A stretch of 64,000 bases of DNA. It comes from an uncultured Odoribacter sp. (GTDB lineage Bacteria > Bacteroidota > Bacteroidia > Bacteroidales > Marinifilaceae). The DNA is taken from contig CAJUQA010000018.1 of NCBI GenBank assembly GCA_910588375.1, positions 1 to 64,000 of the forward strand, read 5' to 3'. Under the pieces are notes generated by a model that searched no databases, had not been told where the DNA came from, and saw nothing but the letters and a program-made list of their open reading frames with translations. This document shows, one piece after another, positions 38,598 to 46,390 of the stretch. Position numbers and translations under genes: made by a program. How positions within the stretch are numbered: the stretch's first letter is position 1; every line of letters starts with the position of its first letter.

Positions 38598-39913
38598 TTT
38601 CTGTCGGTATCCTATTTGCCCCTGCCATCCGTTTCCGTCTGCACGGAGTTTTCCATGAAAAAAATATGCCGGGAAAATTTTCCGGAGAATATTCCGTCAT
38701 ACAGACACCGGACGGCGTTTTTTTAACGACACCCCAACAATCCTTACCTGTTTGCCTGCCATTGGAATTTACCCCCGAAACGGAAGAGACGGCAAGAATC
38801 GAATTAACAGATGTCACCATCGGAATAAATTTCCATTGGGAAAGACAGGAAAACCAATTCTTCAAAGGAAGCCTGAAAATCATTGCAGAAGAAGACCATT
38901 TGACCGCCATCAACATATTGGATATTGAAGACTACCTGTTGAGTGTCATTTCTTCGGAAATGAAAGCCACCTCTTCCCTTGAACTTCTGAAAGCCCACGC
39001 CATCATTTCCCGCAGCTGGCTCATAGCCCAATGTGAAAAATCGGCGGAATTGAAAGAATCGGGCGAGACCTACCAGTCCACCCGGGAAAATGAGGAAGAA
39101 TACATACGCTGGTACGACCGGGAAGACCACCGGAACTTTGACGTGTGCGCCGATGACCACTGCCAGCGTTACCAAGGCATACACAAAGCCACCACCCCGC
39201 TTGTCAATCAGGCAATCAGAGAAACCCGGGGAGAAGTGTTGTGCTACAATCACCGCACTTGTGACGCCCGCTTCTCCAAATGTTGCGGAGGACTCAGTGA
39301 AAAATTTGAAAACGTGTGGGAGCCAACCTCCCATCCTTATTTAACTACGATATACGACGGGGAAGAGGATAACCTGCCGGAACTACCCGTCCGGGAAGAA
39401 GAGGCAGAGAAATGGATAACCGGCTCGCCGGATGTGTTTTGCAATACCCAAGACCATCAGATACTGTCGGAAGTACTGAATGACTACGACCAGGAGACAC
39501 ACGATTTTTTCCGATGGGAAGTGTACTACACCCAACAGGAGATTTCCGCCCTCGCCTGCCGTAAATTAGGCATCGACTTCGGCGACATCACCGACCTGAC
39601 CCCCATAGAACGGGGGGAATCCGGGCGAATCATCAGACTGAAAGTGACCGGAAGCAAACGCAGCATGATTATCGGCAAAGAACTGGTTATCCGGAAAGCG
39701 TTTTCACCGACCCATCTTTACAGTTCGGCATTTATCGTCCGAAAAGAATGGAAAGACGGGAAACTGCAAGGATTCCGACTGAAAGGCGCAGGCTGGGGAC
39801 ACGGCGTCGGTCTCTGCCAGATAGGCGCCGCCGTCATGGGGGCCAAAGGCTATTCCTACCGGGAAATCCTCCGCCACTATTTTCCGCATGCCACATTAGA
39901 AACAAAATATTAA
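38591..39913 (+). CDS. SpoIID/LytB-domain protein (amidase enhancer-like)
   Basis: The 440-residue protein fits the SpoIID/LytB family. SpoIID is a lytic transglycosylase acting on denuded glycan strands, and LytB enhances amidases. Family segments include YLLSVISSEMKATSSLELLKAHA, FSKCCGGLSE and the closing GWGHGVGLCQIGAAVMG. There is an inserted region rich in Glu (about 155-210). It lacks a clear signal peptide, so it may stay in the cytoplasm, which is unusual for a wall enzyme. Its start overlaps the upstream gene by seven bases. Confidence 0.88.
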   Translation: MLISVGILFAPAIRFRLHGVFHEKNMPGKFSGEYSVIQTPDGVFLTTPQQSLPVCLPLEFTPETEETARIELTDVTIGINFHWERQENQFFKGSLKIIAEEDHLTAINILDIEDYLLSVISSEMKATSSLELLKAHAIISRSWLIAQCEKSAELKESGETYQSTRENEEEYIRWYDREDHRNFDVCADDHCQRYQGIHKATTPLVNQAIRETRGEVLCYNHRTCDARFSKCCGGLSEKFENVWEPTSHPYLTTIYDGEEDNLPELPVREEEAEKWITGSPDVFCNTQDHQILSEVLNDYDQETHDFFRWEVYYTQQEISALACRKLGIDFGDITDLTPIERGESGRIIRLKVTGSKRSMIIGKELVIRKAFSPTHLYSSAFIVRKEWKDGKLQGFRLKGAGWGHGVGLCQIGAAVMGAKGYSYREILRHYFPHATLETKY

Positions 39914-39923
39914 TCCCTGCAAA

Positions 39924-41186
39924 ATGGCGTCTGCAAAAGAAAACACACGAAATCCCTGGCTCTGGGTACCCAGTCTGTATCTGACCGAAGGTCTTCCCTA
40001 CATCCTGGTCATCAGTATTTCGATTGTCATGTATCGGGACCTCGGAATCTCCAACACCGACATCGCTTTTTATACCAGCTGCCTTTACCTGCCGTGGGTA
40101 ATAAAGCCCTTATGGAGCCCCATTGTGGACATGTTCAATACAAAACGCCGCTGGGTGTTGCTCATGCAATTGCTCATCGCCTTGGGGGCCGGCGGTATTG
40201 CTTTTGCACTGACGACATCACATTTCTTTTTTTATTCCCTCCTGTTTTTCTGGCTGCTGGCCTTCTGTTCCGCCACCCACGACATTGCCGCCGATGGACT
40301 CTACATGTTCGGTCTGCCCCCCTTCCGACAAGCCTATTTTGTTGGCATACGCACCACATTTTACCGTCTTGCCACCATTGTCGGAGTCGGAAGCCTGTTA
40401 TTCTTCTCCGACATCCTGCAAAAGTATTGGAATCCGGCAGAATCCTGGAGCCTTATCCATCTGTGTCTTGCCTTGCTTTTTTCAGCATTTTGCCTTTACC
40501 ATTATTACGCTCTTCCCTACGCCTCGGCCGACCGTCCGCACGGAAAGAGCCAAGAAATTTTCAAAGAATTCATTTCTACATTCGTCTCCTTTTTCCGCAA
40601 GAAACACATCGGAACGGCACTGGCTTTCATGCTGCTCTACCGCCTGTCGGAATCCCAACTGCTGAAAATGGTATATCCTTTCCTGTTGGATTCGAAAGAA
40701 AAAGGAGGGCTGGCACTCAGTGCCTCCAATGTAGGAGTCATCTACGGTTCGTTAGGCATGATTGCCCTGACGGCAGGAGGGATTATCGGAGGAATACTGA
40801 TTGCCCGGAACGGACTGAAACACTGGATAGGCTGGATGACATTAGCCATCAATCTGCCTAACTTCATTTATGTTTATTTGGCCTTGTTCCAGCCGGAAAA
40901 CCTGACGCTGATTTCCTCGCTTCTAATGGTGGAGCAGTTTGGTTACGGATTCGGATTTGCAGCCTACACCTTTTATCTGATTTTATTCAGTAGCGGGGAA
41001 CACACAACAGCCCATTACGCCCTGTGTACCGGTTTCATGGCTTTAGGAATGATGCTACCAGGCATGATTTCCGGCTGGATCAGCGATACATTCGGTTACC
41101 CGTTGTTTTTCCTCTGGGTGATGCTGTGCACCATCCCCGGATTTATCCTCATACGCTATTTGAAAATCCCTGAAAATGTAAACTGA
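39924..41186 (+). CDS. AmpG-like MFS transporter
   Basis: This 420-residue protein has about twelve membrane helices. The N-terminus (WVPSLYLTEGLPYILVISISI) and the loop KPLWSPIVDMFNTKRRWVLL match the AmpG family, which imports GlcNAc-anhydroMurNAc muropeptides. It lies ten bases after the SpoIID/LytB gene and seven before the symporter gene. With NamZ in the same operon, import of wall fragments is a well-supported inference, but the exact substrate is not. Confidence 0.87.
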   Translation: MASAKENTRNPWLWVPSLYLTEGLPYILVISISIVMYRDLGISNTDIAFYTSCLYLPWVIKPLWSPIVDMFNTKRRWVLLMQLLIALGAGGIAFALTTSHFFFYSLLFFWLLAFCSATHDIAADGLYMFGLPPFRQAYFVGIRTTFYRLATIVGVGSLLFFSDILQKYWNPAESWSLIHLCLALLFSAFCLYHYYALPYASADRPHGKSQEIFKEFISTFVSFFRKKHIGTALAFMLLYRLSESQLLKMVYPFLLDSKEKGGLALSASNVGVIYGSLGMIALTAGGIIGGILIARNGLKHWIGWMTLAINLPNFIYVYLALFQPENLTLISSLLMVEQFGYGFGFAAYTFYLILFSSGEHTTAHYALCTGFMALGMMLPGMISGWISDTFGYPLFFLWVMLCTIPGFILIRYLKIPENVN

Positions 41187-41192
41187 CAACCC

Positions 41193-42662
41193 ATGAACCC
41201 TTACTTCTCAATATCCATTGTAATCATTTATTTAGGCCTTATTCTATGGGTGTCCTATTTCAGTTCACACCAGTCCAGCACTGCCGATTTTTACCGGGGC
41301 GGCAATAAATCCCCTTGGTGGGTGGTCGCCTTCGGCATGATAGGAACCACGCTGTCCGGCGTTACCTTTATCTCCGTACCGGGATGGGTATCCTCTCCCG
41401 CTAAAATGACCTATTTTACGGTTATCCTGGGAAATTTCGTCGGTTATCTGCTCATAGCCCAAGTGCTGCTGCCCCTCTATTACCGGCTAAATCTCACCTC
41501 TATCTACACATACGTCGGGGAACGTTTCGGCTTCCGGGCTTACAAAACCAGTGCCGCCCTGTTTCTGATGTCCAAAACGATAGGAGCTTCTTTCCGACTG
41601 TTTATCGTGACGCTGGTTTTGCAAATCACCATTTTCAGCCCGTTGAATATCCCTTATGCCGCCAATGCTTTCTTTTGTGTAGCCATCATCTGGGCCTACA
41701 CATTCAAAGGCGGCATCAAAGCCATTGTGTGGACAGACCTCGTACAGACTTTTTTCCTCATTTTTGCCGTCGTCTTCACGATTTTTTCAATCCAACAAGC
41801 GTTAGACTTTTCGTTTCCGGAAATGTTGAAACGGATTGGGCAGAATCCCCAATTCCTTATTTTCGATTTCGAAAATCCCTGGTCTAACCCGAATCATTTT
41901 TGGAAACAATTTATTGCCGGGATTTTTATTGCCATCGTGATGACGGGACTGGACCAGGATATGATGCAAAAAAATCTGAGTCTGAAAAACATCCAGGAAG
42001 CGAAAAAGAATTTCCTGACATTTAGTGTCATTTCCATTCCGGTATGCTTCATTTTTATGTGTCTGGGAGTACTGTTTTGCATCTACATGAACCAAACAGG
42101 CATTCCGGTTCCAGAAAAAACAGACAGCATATACCCGATGTTGGCTACTCAATATCTTCCTGCCACCACCGGCATCTTATTCATGCTGGGCGTTATTGCC
42201 GCTGCATTCTCCAGTGCCAATTCCGCACTGATTGCCATGACGACCTCTTTTACGGTAGACCTGTACGGCATACAAAACAAAACGGAAAATGAAAAAAAGA
42301 AAATCCGTTTCTACACCCATATCGGCTGCGCCTTGTTATTGGCCGGGGTAATGATTGCCTTCAGTTCATTCAACAATGAGAGTGTGGTATACGCCATTTT
42401 CAAATTCGCCGGTTATACCTACGGCCCCTTGTTGGGCTTGTTTTTTGTCGGGATTCTGTTGAAAACCAAAGTTCAGGACAAGGCCATCCCTTTCATTGCT
42501 GCGTCTTCCATCCTGCTGACAATCGGCATCGACTATTATTCCACCGTTCTTTTAAACGGTTACCGGTTCGGTTTTGAAATTCTGCTTCTCAACGGGGCAC
42601 TGACCACCATAGGTTTGCTGTTGTGCAAGGAAAATAAAAAACAATCTCCGGTATGTTCTTAA
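41193..42662 (+). CDS. Sodium:solute symporter (SSS family)
   Basis: The 489-residue protein has about thirteen membrane segments in the SSS/LeuT-like pattern. Signatures include STADFYRGGNKSPWWVVAFG near the N-terminus and AAAFSSANSALIAMTTSFTVD in the second half. Members in similar Bacteroidetes loci carry sugar acids or amino sugars; MurNAc is a reasonable candidate here because NamZ releases it. That substrate is inferred from context only. The stop overlaps the first possible start of the next gene. Confidence 0.88.
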   Translation: MNPYFSISIVIIYLGLILWVSYFSSHQSSTADFYRGGNKSPWWVVAFGMIGTTLSGVTFISVPGWVSSPAKMTYFTVILGNFVGYLLIAQVLLPLYYRLNLTSIYTYVGERFGFRAYKTSAALFLMSKTIGASFRLFIVTLVLQITIFSPLNIPYAANAFFCVAIIWAYTFKGGIKAIVWTDLVQTFFLIFAVVFTIFSIQQALDFSFPEMLKRIGQNPQFLIFDFENPWSNPNHFWKQFIAGIFIAIVMTGLDQDMMQKNLSLKNIQEAKKNFLTFSVISIPVCFIFMCLGVLFCIYMNQTGIPVPEKTDSIYPMLATQYLPATTGILFMLGVIAAAFSSANSALIAMTTSFTVDLYGIQNKTENEKKKIRFYTHIGCALLLAGVMIAFSSFNNESVVYAIFKFAGYTYGPLLGLFFVGILLKTKVQDKAIPFIAASSILLTIGIDYYSTVLLNGYRFGFEILLLNGALTTIGLLLCKENKKQSPVCS

Positions 42663-42673
42663 ATTTTTATATC

Positions 42674-43861
42674 ATGGGAAAAAAATCCGATATGTATTTG
42701 AAATCGCTCTGTTTCATGTTATTACTATTTAGCTCCGTCATCTGTTTTTCACAAGACAAACCGGTGAAAGTCGGTGCAGCCTGTACCGAAGAATATTTCC
42801 CGCTGCTCAAGGGGAAAAAAATAGCCGTTTTCTCCAATCATACAGGTATGGTCGGAAACGAGCACACCGTGGATTTATTAAAACGCTCCGGCTTTGACGT
42901 AGTCGCTATTTTTTCGCCGGAACACGGATTCCGGGGCACCGCCGATGCCGGAGAACACGTAAGCGGAAGCATCGACCCCAAGACAGGAATTCCCATTCGC
43001 TCCTTATATGACGGCAAGAACGGCAAACCCAGTGCCGAAACCATGCGCTCTTTCGATTGGCTGGTGGTAGATATTCAGGATGTCGGCTTGCGTTTTTATA
43101 CATACTACATTTCAATGGTGAAACTCATGGACGCCTGCGCGGAACATGGAAAAAAAGTACTGGTGCTTGACCGTCCCAACCCTAACGGCCACTATGTCGA
43201 CGGTCCGATTCTGGATATGAAATACAAATCGGGCGTGGGCTGGCTGCCTATCCCCATTGTACACGGGCTCACCTTAGGAGAATTAGCCCGGATGGTAAAC
43301 GGCGAAAAATGGCTACCCCAAGGCAGGACTTGTGAGCTAACGGTTATACCGTGCAAAAATTATACCCATCAAACACTCTACCGGCTTCCCATCCCCCCCT
43401 CTCCGAATTTACCCAATATGAAAGCGGTATATCTATATCCGTCCCTCTGCTTTTTCGAAGCCACCCCCGTAAGCTTAGGACGAGGCACTTCCCTGCCTTT
43501 TCAAATATACGGGCATCCGAATATGCTGGGATACAATTTTTCTTTTACTCCCCGCAGCATAGCAGGAGCCAAAAATCCACCCCAGCTTAACCGGAAATGT
43601 TATGGCGTCGACCTCAGCCAACTAACGGACGAAGAAATATTAGCAAAAGGCATCGACCTCAGCTATCTGATTGACGCCTACCGCAATCTCCATTTAGATG
43701 ATTTCTTTTTCAGTTCTTTTTTTGAAAAGTTGACGGGTGTCGGCTATGTCCGCAAAATGATTGAAGCAGGCAAAGCAGCCGACGCCATAAAAGCCCGCTG
43801 GCAACCCGATGTCCACCGCTTCAAGCAACAACGCAAACCTTACCTCCTCTATCCGGAATAA
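42674..43861 (+). CDS. namZ: Exo-beta-N-acetylmuramidase NamZ (DUF1343, GH171)
   Basis: The DUF1343 family includes Bacillus subtilis NamZ, which releases MurNAc from the non-reducing end of wall fragments. The start at 42674 gives a normal Sec signal (MGKKSDMYLKSLCFMLLLFS... ending near FSQ); an in-frame ATG at 42653 overlaps the symporter stop and is also possible. Family segments are clear: GKKIAVFSNHTGM, IFSPEHGFRG, VVDIQDVGLRFYTY, LDRPNPNGHYVDGP and the GRGTSLPFQIYGHP motif. The product should act in the periplasm. It ends the salvage operon. Confidence 0.92.
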   Translation: MGKKSDMYLKSLCFMLLLFSSVICFSQDKPVKVGAACTEEYFPLLKGKKIAVFSNHTGMVGNEHTVDLLKRSGFDVVAIFSPEHGFRGTADAGEHVSGSIDPKTGIPIRSLYDGKNGKPSAETMRSFDWLVVDIQDVGLRFYTYYISMVKLMDACAEHGKKVLVLDRPNPNGHYVDGPILDMKYKSGVGWLPIPIVHGLTLGELARMVNGEKWLPQGRTCELTVIPCKNYTHQTLYRLPIPPSPNLPNMKAVYLYPSLCFFEATPVSLGRGTSLPFQIYGHPNMLGYNFSFTPRSIAGAKNPPQLNRKCYGVDLSQLTDEEILAKGIDLSYLIDAYRNLHLDDFFFSSFFEKLTGVGYVRKMIEAGKAADAIKARWQPDVHRFKQQRKPYLLYPE

Positions 43862-43894
43862 GGAGAATAGAAACATTCTTTTCGTTTGACAGAT

Positions 43895-43927
43895 TTGAAG
43901 AGGCAAATTTAAAATTTGCCTCTTCAA
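43895..43927. terminator. Long perfect hairpin after namZ
   Basis: Two perfect 16-base arms (43895-43910 and 43912-43927) are separated by one base. There is no T run after it, so it may be a processing or mRNA 3' stabilising hairpin rather than a classical terminator. Confidence 0.6.
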
Positions 43928-44068
43928 TCCGTACGGAACACCCGTATTTCAATATCCATCACAATAAATCCATTAGACTATCTTATACAAAAATACAATG
44001 GAATTACAATTCAATTACACTACAAATAGTATAGATAGATTTTATAAATACAATCAAAACCTTGTTAA

Positions 44069-44118
44069 AACCCTATTTAATATAAGCTTTTAATAGGGTT
44101 ATAATAGGCTTTTAATAG
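44069..44118. repeat. Inverted and direct repeats between namZ and tRNA-Leu
   Basis: This gene-free stretch of 480 bases is very AT-rich. AACCCTATT (44069-44077) is inverted at 44092-44100. GCTTTTAATAG occurs at 44086-44096 and again at 44108-44118, a 22-base period. The repeats could be recombinase arm sites or simple low-complexity sequence. No gene is supported between 43862 and 44345. Confidence 0.45.
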
Positions 44119-44285
44119 CCTTTTATACGTAGTTAATCCATAGTTTTAACAGTATTAATTTGTAATTCTGTTATTTTGACGTTGCAGTTACTTGTTGAAT
44201 CTCGATAAAATAGAATTTGAGTTTTATCCGGATTGTTCTGAATGACAGGAGGAACATGGTCTGATTATGAAAAGTCTGTATACAA

Positions 44286-44322
44286 AAAAGACTGTCTAAC
44301 TTTTGTTGTTAAACAGTCTTTT
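44286..44322 (-). terminator. Terminator of the tRNA-Leu pair
   Basis: AAAAGACTGT (44286-44295) pairs with ACAGTCTTTT (44313-44322), with a further TAAC/GTTA pairing inside. On the minus strand it ends in a T run, 24 bases past tRNA-Leu(GAG). Confidence 0.8.
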
Positions 44323-44345
44323 GATGCCCTACCTTCCCGGACTCG

Positions 44346-44429
44346 TGCCCGAAACAAGAGTTGAACTTGCACGGCCTTGCGGCCACTACCCCCTCAAAGT
44401 AGCGTGTCTACCAATTCCACCATCCGGGC
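44346..44429 (-). tRNA. tRNA-Leu (anticodon GAG)
   Basis: The minus strand folds into an 84-base class II tRNA. The acceptor stem starts GCCCGGA and pairs with TTCGGGC. The D-arm has the Leu pattern TGGTAGACACGC, and the anticodon stem is CTACT/GGTAG around a TTGAGGG loop. A long variable arm and a normal T-arm follow. The CCA end is not encoded. It lies 26 bases after tRNA-Leu(CAG) and is probably on the same transcript. Confidence 0.93.
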
Positions 44430-44455
44430 TAAAAAAAATCATCACCATTTCAATG

Positions 44456-44539
44456 TGCCCAAAACAGGACTCGAACCTGCACGTCCGTAAAGACACTAGT
44501 ACCTGAAACTAGCGCGTCTACCAATTTCGCCATTCGGGC
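44456..44539 (-). tRNA. tRNA-Leu (anticodon CAG)
   Basis: The minus strand gives an 84-base class II tRNA with acceptor stem GCCCGAA, a CTAGT/ACTAG anticodon stem around TTCAGGT, a long variable arm and the T-arm GGTTCGAGTCC. The CCA end is not encoded. It is first in the leftward tRNA-Leu pair. Confidence 0.94.
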
Positions 44540-44548
44540 ATTGCGTTG

Positions 44549-44579
44549 CAAAGATACAAACAAATTTCATCCTGCCAAA
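44549..44579 (-). promoter_or_regulatory. Promoter of the tRNA-Leu pair
   Basis: On the minus strand TTTG (44576-44579) and TATCTTTG (44549-44556) are exactly 19 bases apart. The -7 box ends ten bases before the tRNA 5' end. Confidence 0.78.
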
Positions 44580-44717
44580 TTTTCGGAAGGATGAAATTAA
44601 AAAAAATCACCTTCCCGAAAATTTTCATCATCCAGAGTTTTCTTTATAGATTATATTACAGCAGATTAAGAATTTAAAAATTATTCCATATCTGCAAGAA
44701 AAGACAATAATATCGGG

Positions 44718-45932
44718 CTAAATATCCGTAATCAATTCGTTGGCTGCATCCAGGACATTATTTTCAAAACTATCCAAATAAATTTGGGTGGTTTTTTCGG
44801 AATCATGCCCCAATCCCTCACTGATTACGGAAGTGGGAATGCCCGAACGTTTGGCAATGGAAGCCCAGGAATGGCGGGCAACATATGTAGTAAGAGGTAT
44901 TCTGAAATTCAAAATATCCCCTAACATTTTTAATCTGCGATTCGTTTTGCGATATCCGTTTTTATATTGGTTGAATTCATTCTTACCGGAGTAGCGGATA
45001 ATCGGGAAAAGAAAGGTCCCTTTATTAGACAGGTCATTGTATTTCAATATAATCCCCATCGCCTTGTCCGTGAGTTTAATGTTCAGTTTCTGTGCTGTTT
45101 TCTGGCGGGAATAGTAGATTCTATCTCCCATAATATTGGCTACTTTCAGAAAGGCAATGTCTTTAAATGACATGCCCCGCATATAAAAACTGAACAGAAA
45201 CAGGTCGCGCGCCAATTCGATCTGAGGCCGGGCAGACAAATCCAGATTTTTGATAGCGGCGATTTCATCTTTGTAAATGGCCCGTTTAACGGTTTTTTCT
45301 TTCCGGATTGTTATTTTCTTGAACGGATAATATTCTTCTCCCACGACGCCATCTTTGATGGCCCGGTTAAATATTGAGCGTATCGTTCTCAAATAAAAAG
45401 AAATAGTATTGATTTTACATCCCCTTTCCTGTAAATGGGTTTCAAAGTTTTTCAAAAAATTATAATCCACTTCGCCGAATGTAAGGTCTTCGCGGTTGGA
45501 ATATTTTTTCAAACGCCCCATGGTTTCCCGATATACATTCGAATTTCCGTTTTTTCCGATTTTTTCCAATGAACGGATAATATCGTTGATGTAATCAAAA
45601 ATCGGGACGACAGAAGATTTATTATAATAGTGTGTTACGATGTCGTCTATCGTATAAATGGTCCGGCTCATATCAAAATCCATAATGATTTTTTTCAGCT
45701 TCATCATTTCCGACTCAATATAAAAATTCACTTTTATATGTTTTTGTCTTTGTTCCAAGGTTCCATGTCTTTCATTTAACCTGGCTTTTTTGATGTCCCA
45801 ATCATCTATTTTTACCTTTTGAAACAGATTAATCAAACGCCGCCCCCGGTTGTGCAGCACTTTAATCATTACCGGGCATTCTCCTTCCTGATTAATTTTT
45901 TGCTTATCCAGCATAACTTTCAATGAAGCCAT
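44718..45932 (-). CDS. Tyrosine recombinase/integrase
   Basis: This is a 404-residue site-specific recombinase of the Bacteroidetes type (invertases and mobile-element integrases). The start at 45932 (MASLKVMLDK) is preferred over 45974. An arm-type DNA-binding domain and a SAM-like core-binding domain precede the catalytic domain. Catalytic residues are visible: Arg in SFYMRGMSFKD, His and Arg in VARHSWASIAKR (HxxR-type pattern altered to RHSW), His in GHDSEKTTQIYL and the nucleophile Tyr385. It stands between tRNA-Gln and two tRNA-Leu genes, with no other mobile-element genes. Confidence 0.9.
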   Translation of the reverse strand: MASLKVMLDKQKINQEGECPVMIKVLHNRGRRLINLFQKVKIDDWDIKKARLNERHGTLEQRQKHIKVNFYIESEMMKLKKIIMDFDMSRTIYTIDDIVTHYYNKSSVVPIFDYINDIIRSLEKIGKNGNSNVYRETMGRLKKYSNREDLTFGEVDYNFLKNFETHLQERGCKINTISFYLRTIRSIFNRAIKDGVVGEEYYPFKKITIRKEKTVKRAIYKDEIAAIKNLDLSARPQIELARDLFLFSFYMRGMSFKDIAFLKVANIMGDRIYYSRQKTAQKLNIKLTDKAMGIILKYNDLSNKGTFLFPIIRYSGKNEFNQYKNGYRKTNRRLKMLGDILNFRIPLTTYVARHSWASIAKRSGIPTSVISEGLGHDSEKTTQIYLDSFENNVLDAANELITDI

Positions 45933-46084
45933 AAATGTGAATTTAAAACGTTTAACATTCAATATCAGACACAAATATAGTTACACGTCAAAAATTATAA
46001 ACACCCCCTTTCAGGCATTGTAGTAACCGAAAATGGAAGGGAAAAAGAATGACGGCGGGAAAGTTTATTGTACTCACGACCACA

Positions 46085-46115
46085 TAAAAAAACTCCTTGA
46101 AAATTTTCAAGGAGT
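46085..46115 (-). terminator. Terminator of tRNA-Gln
   Basis: A perfect 24-base palindrome (46092-46115) is followed on the minus strand by seven T residues. It begins nine bases past the tRNA. Confidence 0.88.
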
Positions 46116-46123
46116 CCGGAAAG

Positions 46124-46194
46124 TTGTCCCACCAGGACTCGAACCTGGACTGACAGAACCAAAACCTGCTGTGCTGCCATTACACAATGGGACA
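46124..46194 (-). tRNA. tRNA-Gln (anticodon TTG)
   Basis: The 71-base minus-strand sequence has acceptor stem TGTCCCA paired with TGGGACA, a GCAGG/TCTGT anticodon stem around TTTTGGT, and a T-arm CCAGGTTCGAGTCCTGG. The discriminator is A and CCA is not encoded. Its 3' end faces the recombinase gene. Confidence 0.93.
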
Positions 46195-46217
46195 ATCTTT
46201 TTTTGCTTTGAGCGCTG

Positions 46218-46249
46218 CAAATGTAAAACTTTTTCTTTTTCAAACCAAA
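46218..46249 (-). promoter_or_regulatory. Promoter of tRNA-Gln
   Basis: On the minus strand TTTG (46246-46249) and TACATTTG (46218-46225) are 20 bases apart, an exact fit to the consensus. Confidence 0.78.
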
Positions 46250-46390
46250 AAAAGCACAAAAATTCAATCAAAATAATTATTTTCGTGCTTTGTAAATTGA
46301 GATATTCTTTCCTATCTGAGAAAGAATGGAATGTTTTGAAAAACATATTGGTATACAGAGTATTAAATGATATTCACTAATAAGAAGCAA

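Noticed and set aside
44303..44506. 67-codon frame across the two tRNA-Leu genes
   Set aside because: It reads through both tRNAs on the opposite strand and is an artefact.
44466..46152. Shared 15-base sequence CAGGACTCGAACCTG in tRNA-Leu(CAG) and tRNA-Gln, as attachment sites of the recombinase
   Set aside because: It is the T-arm, which is conserved among tRNAs, so the match needs no insertion event.
46033..46380. 115-codon frame before the DUF2723 gene
   Set aside because: It runs through tRNA-Gln and its terminator on the opposite strand.
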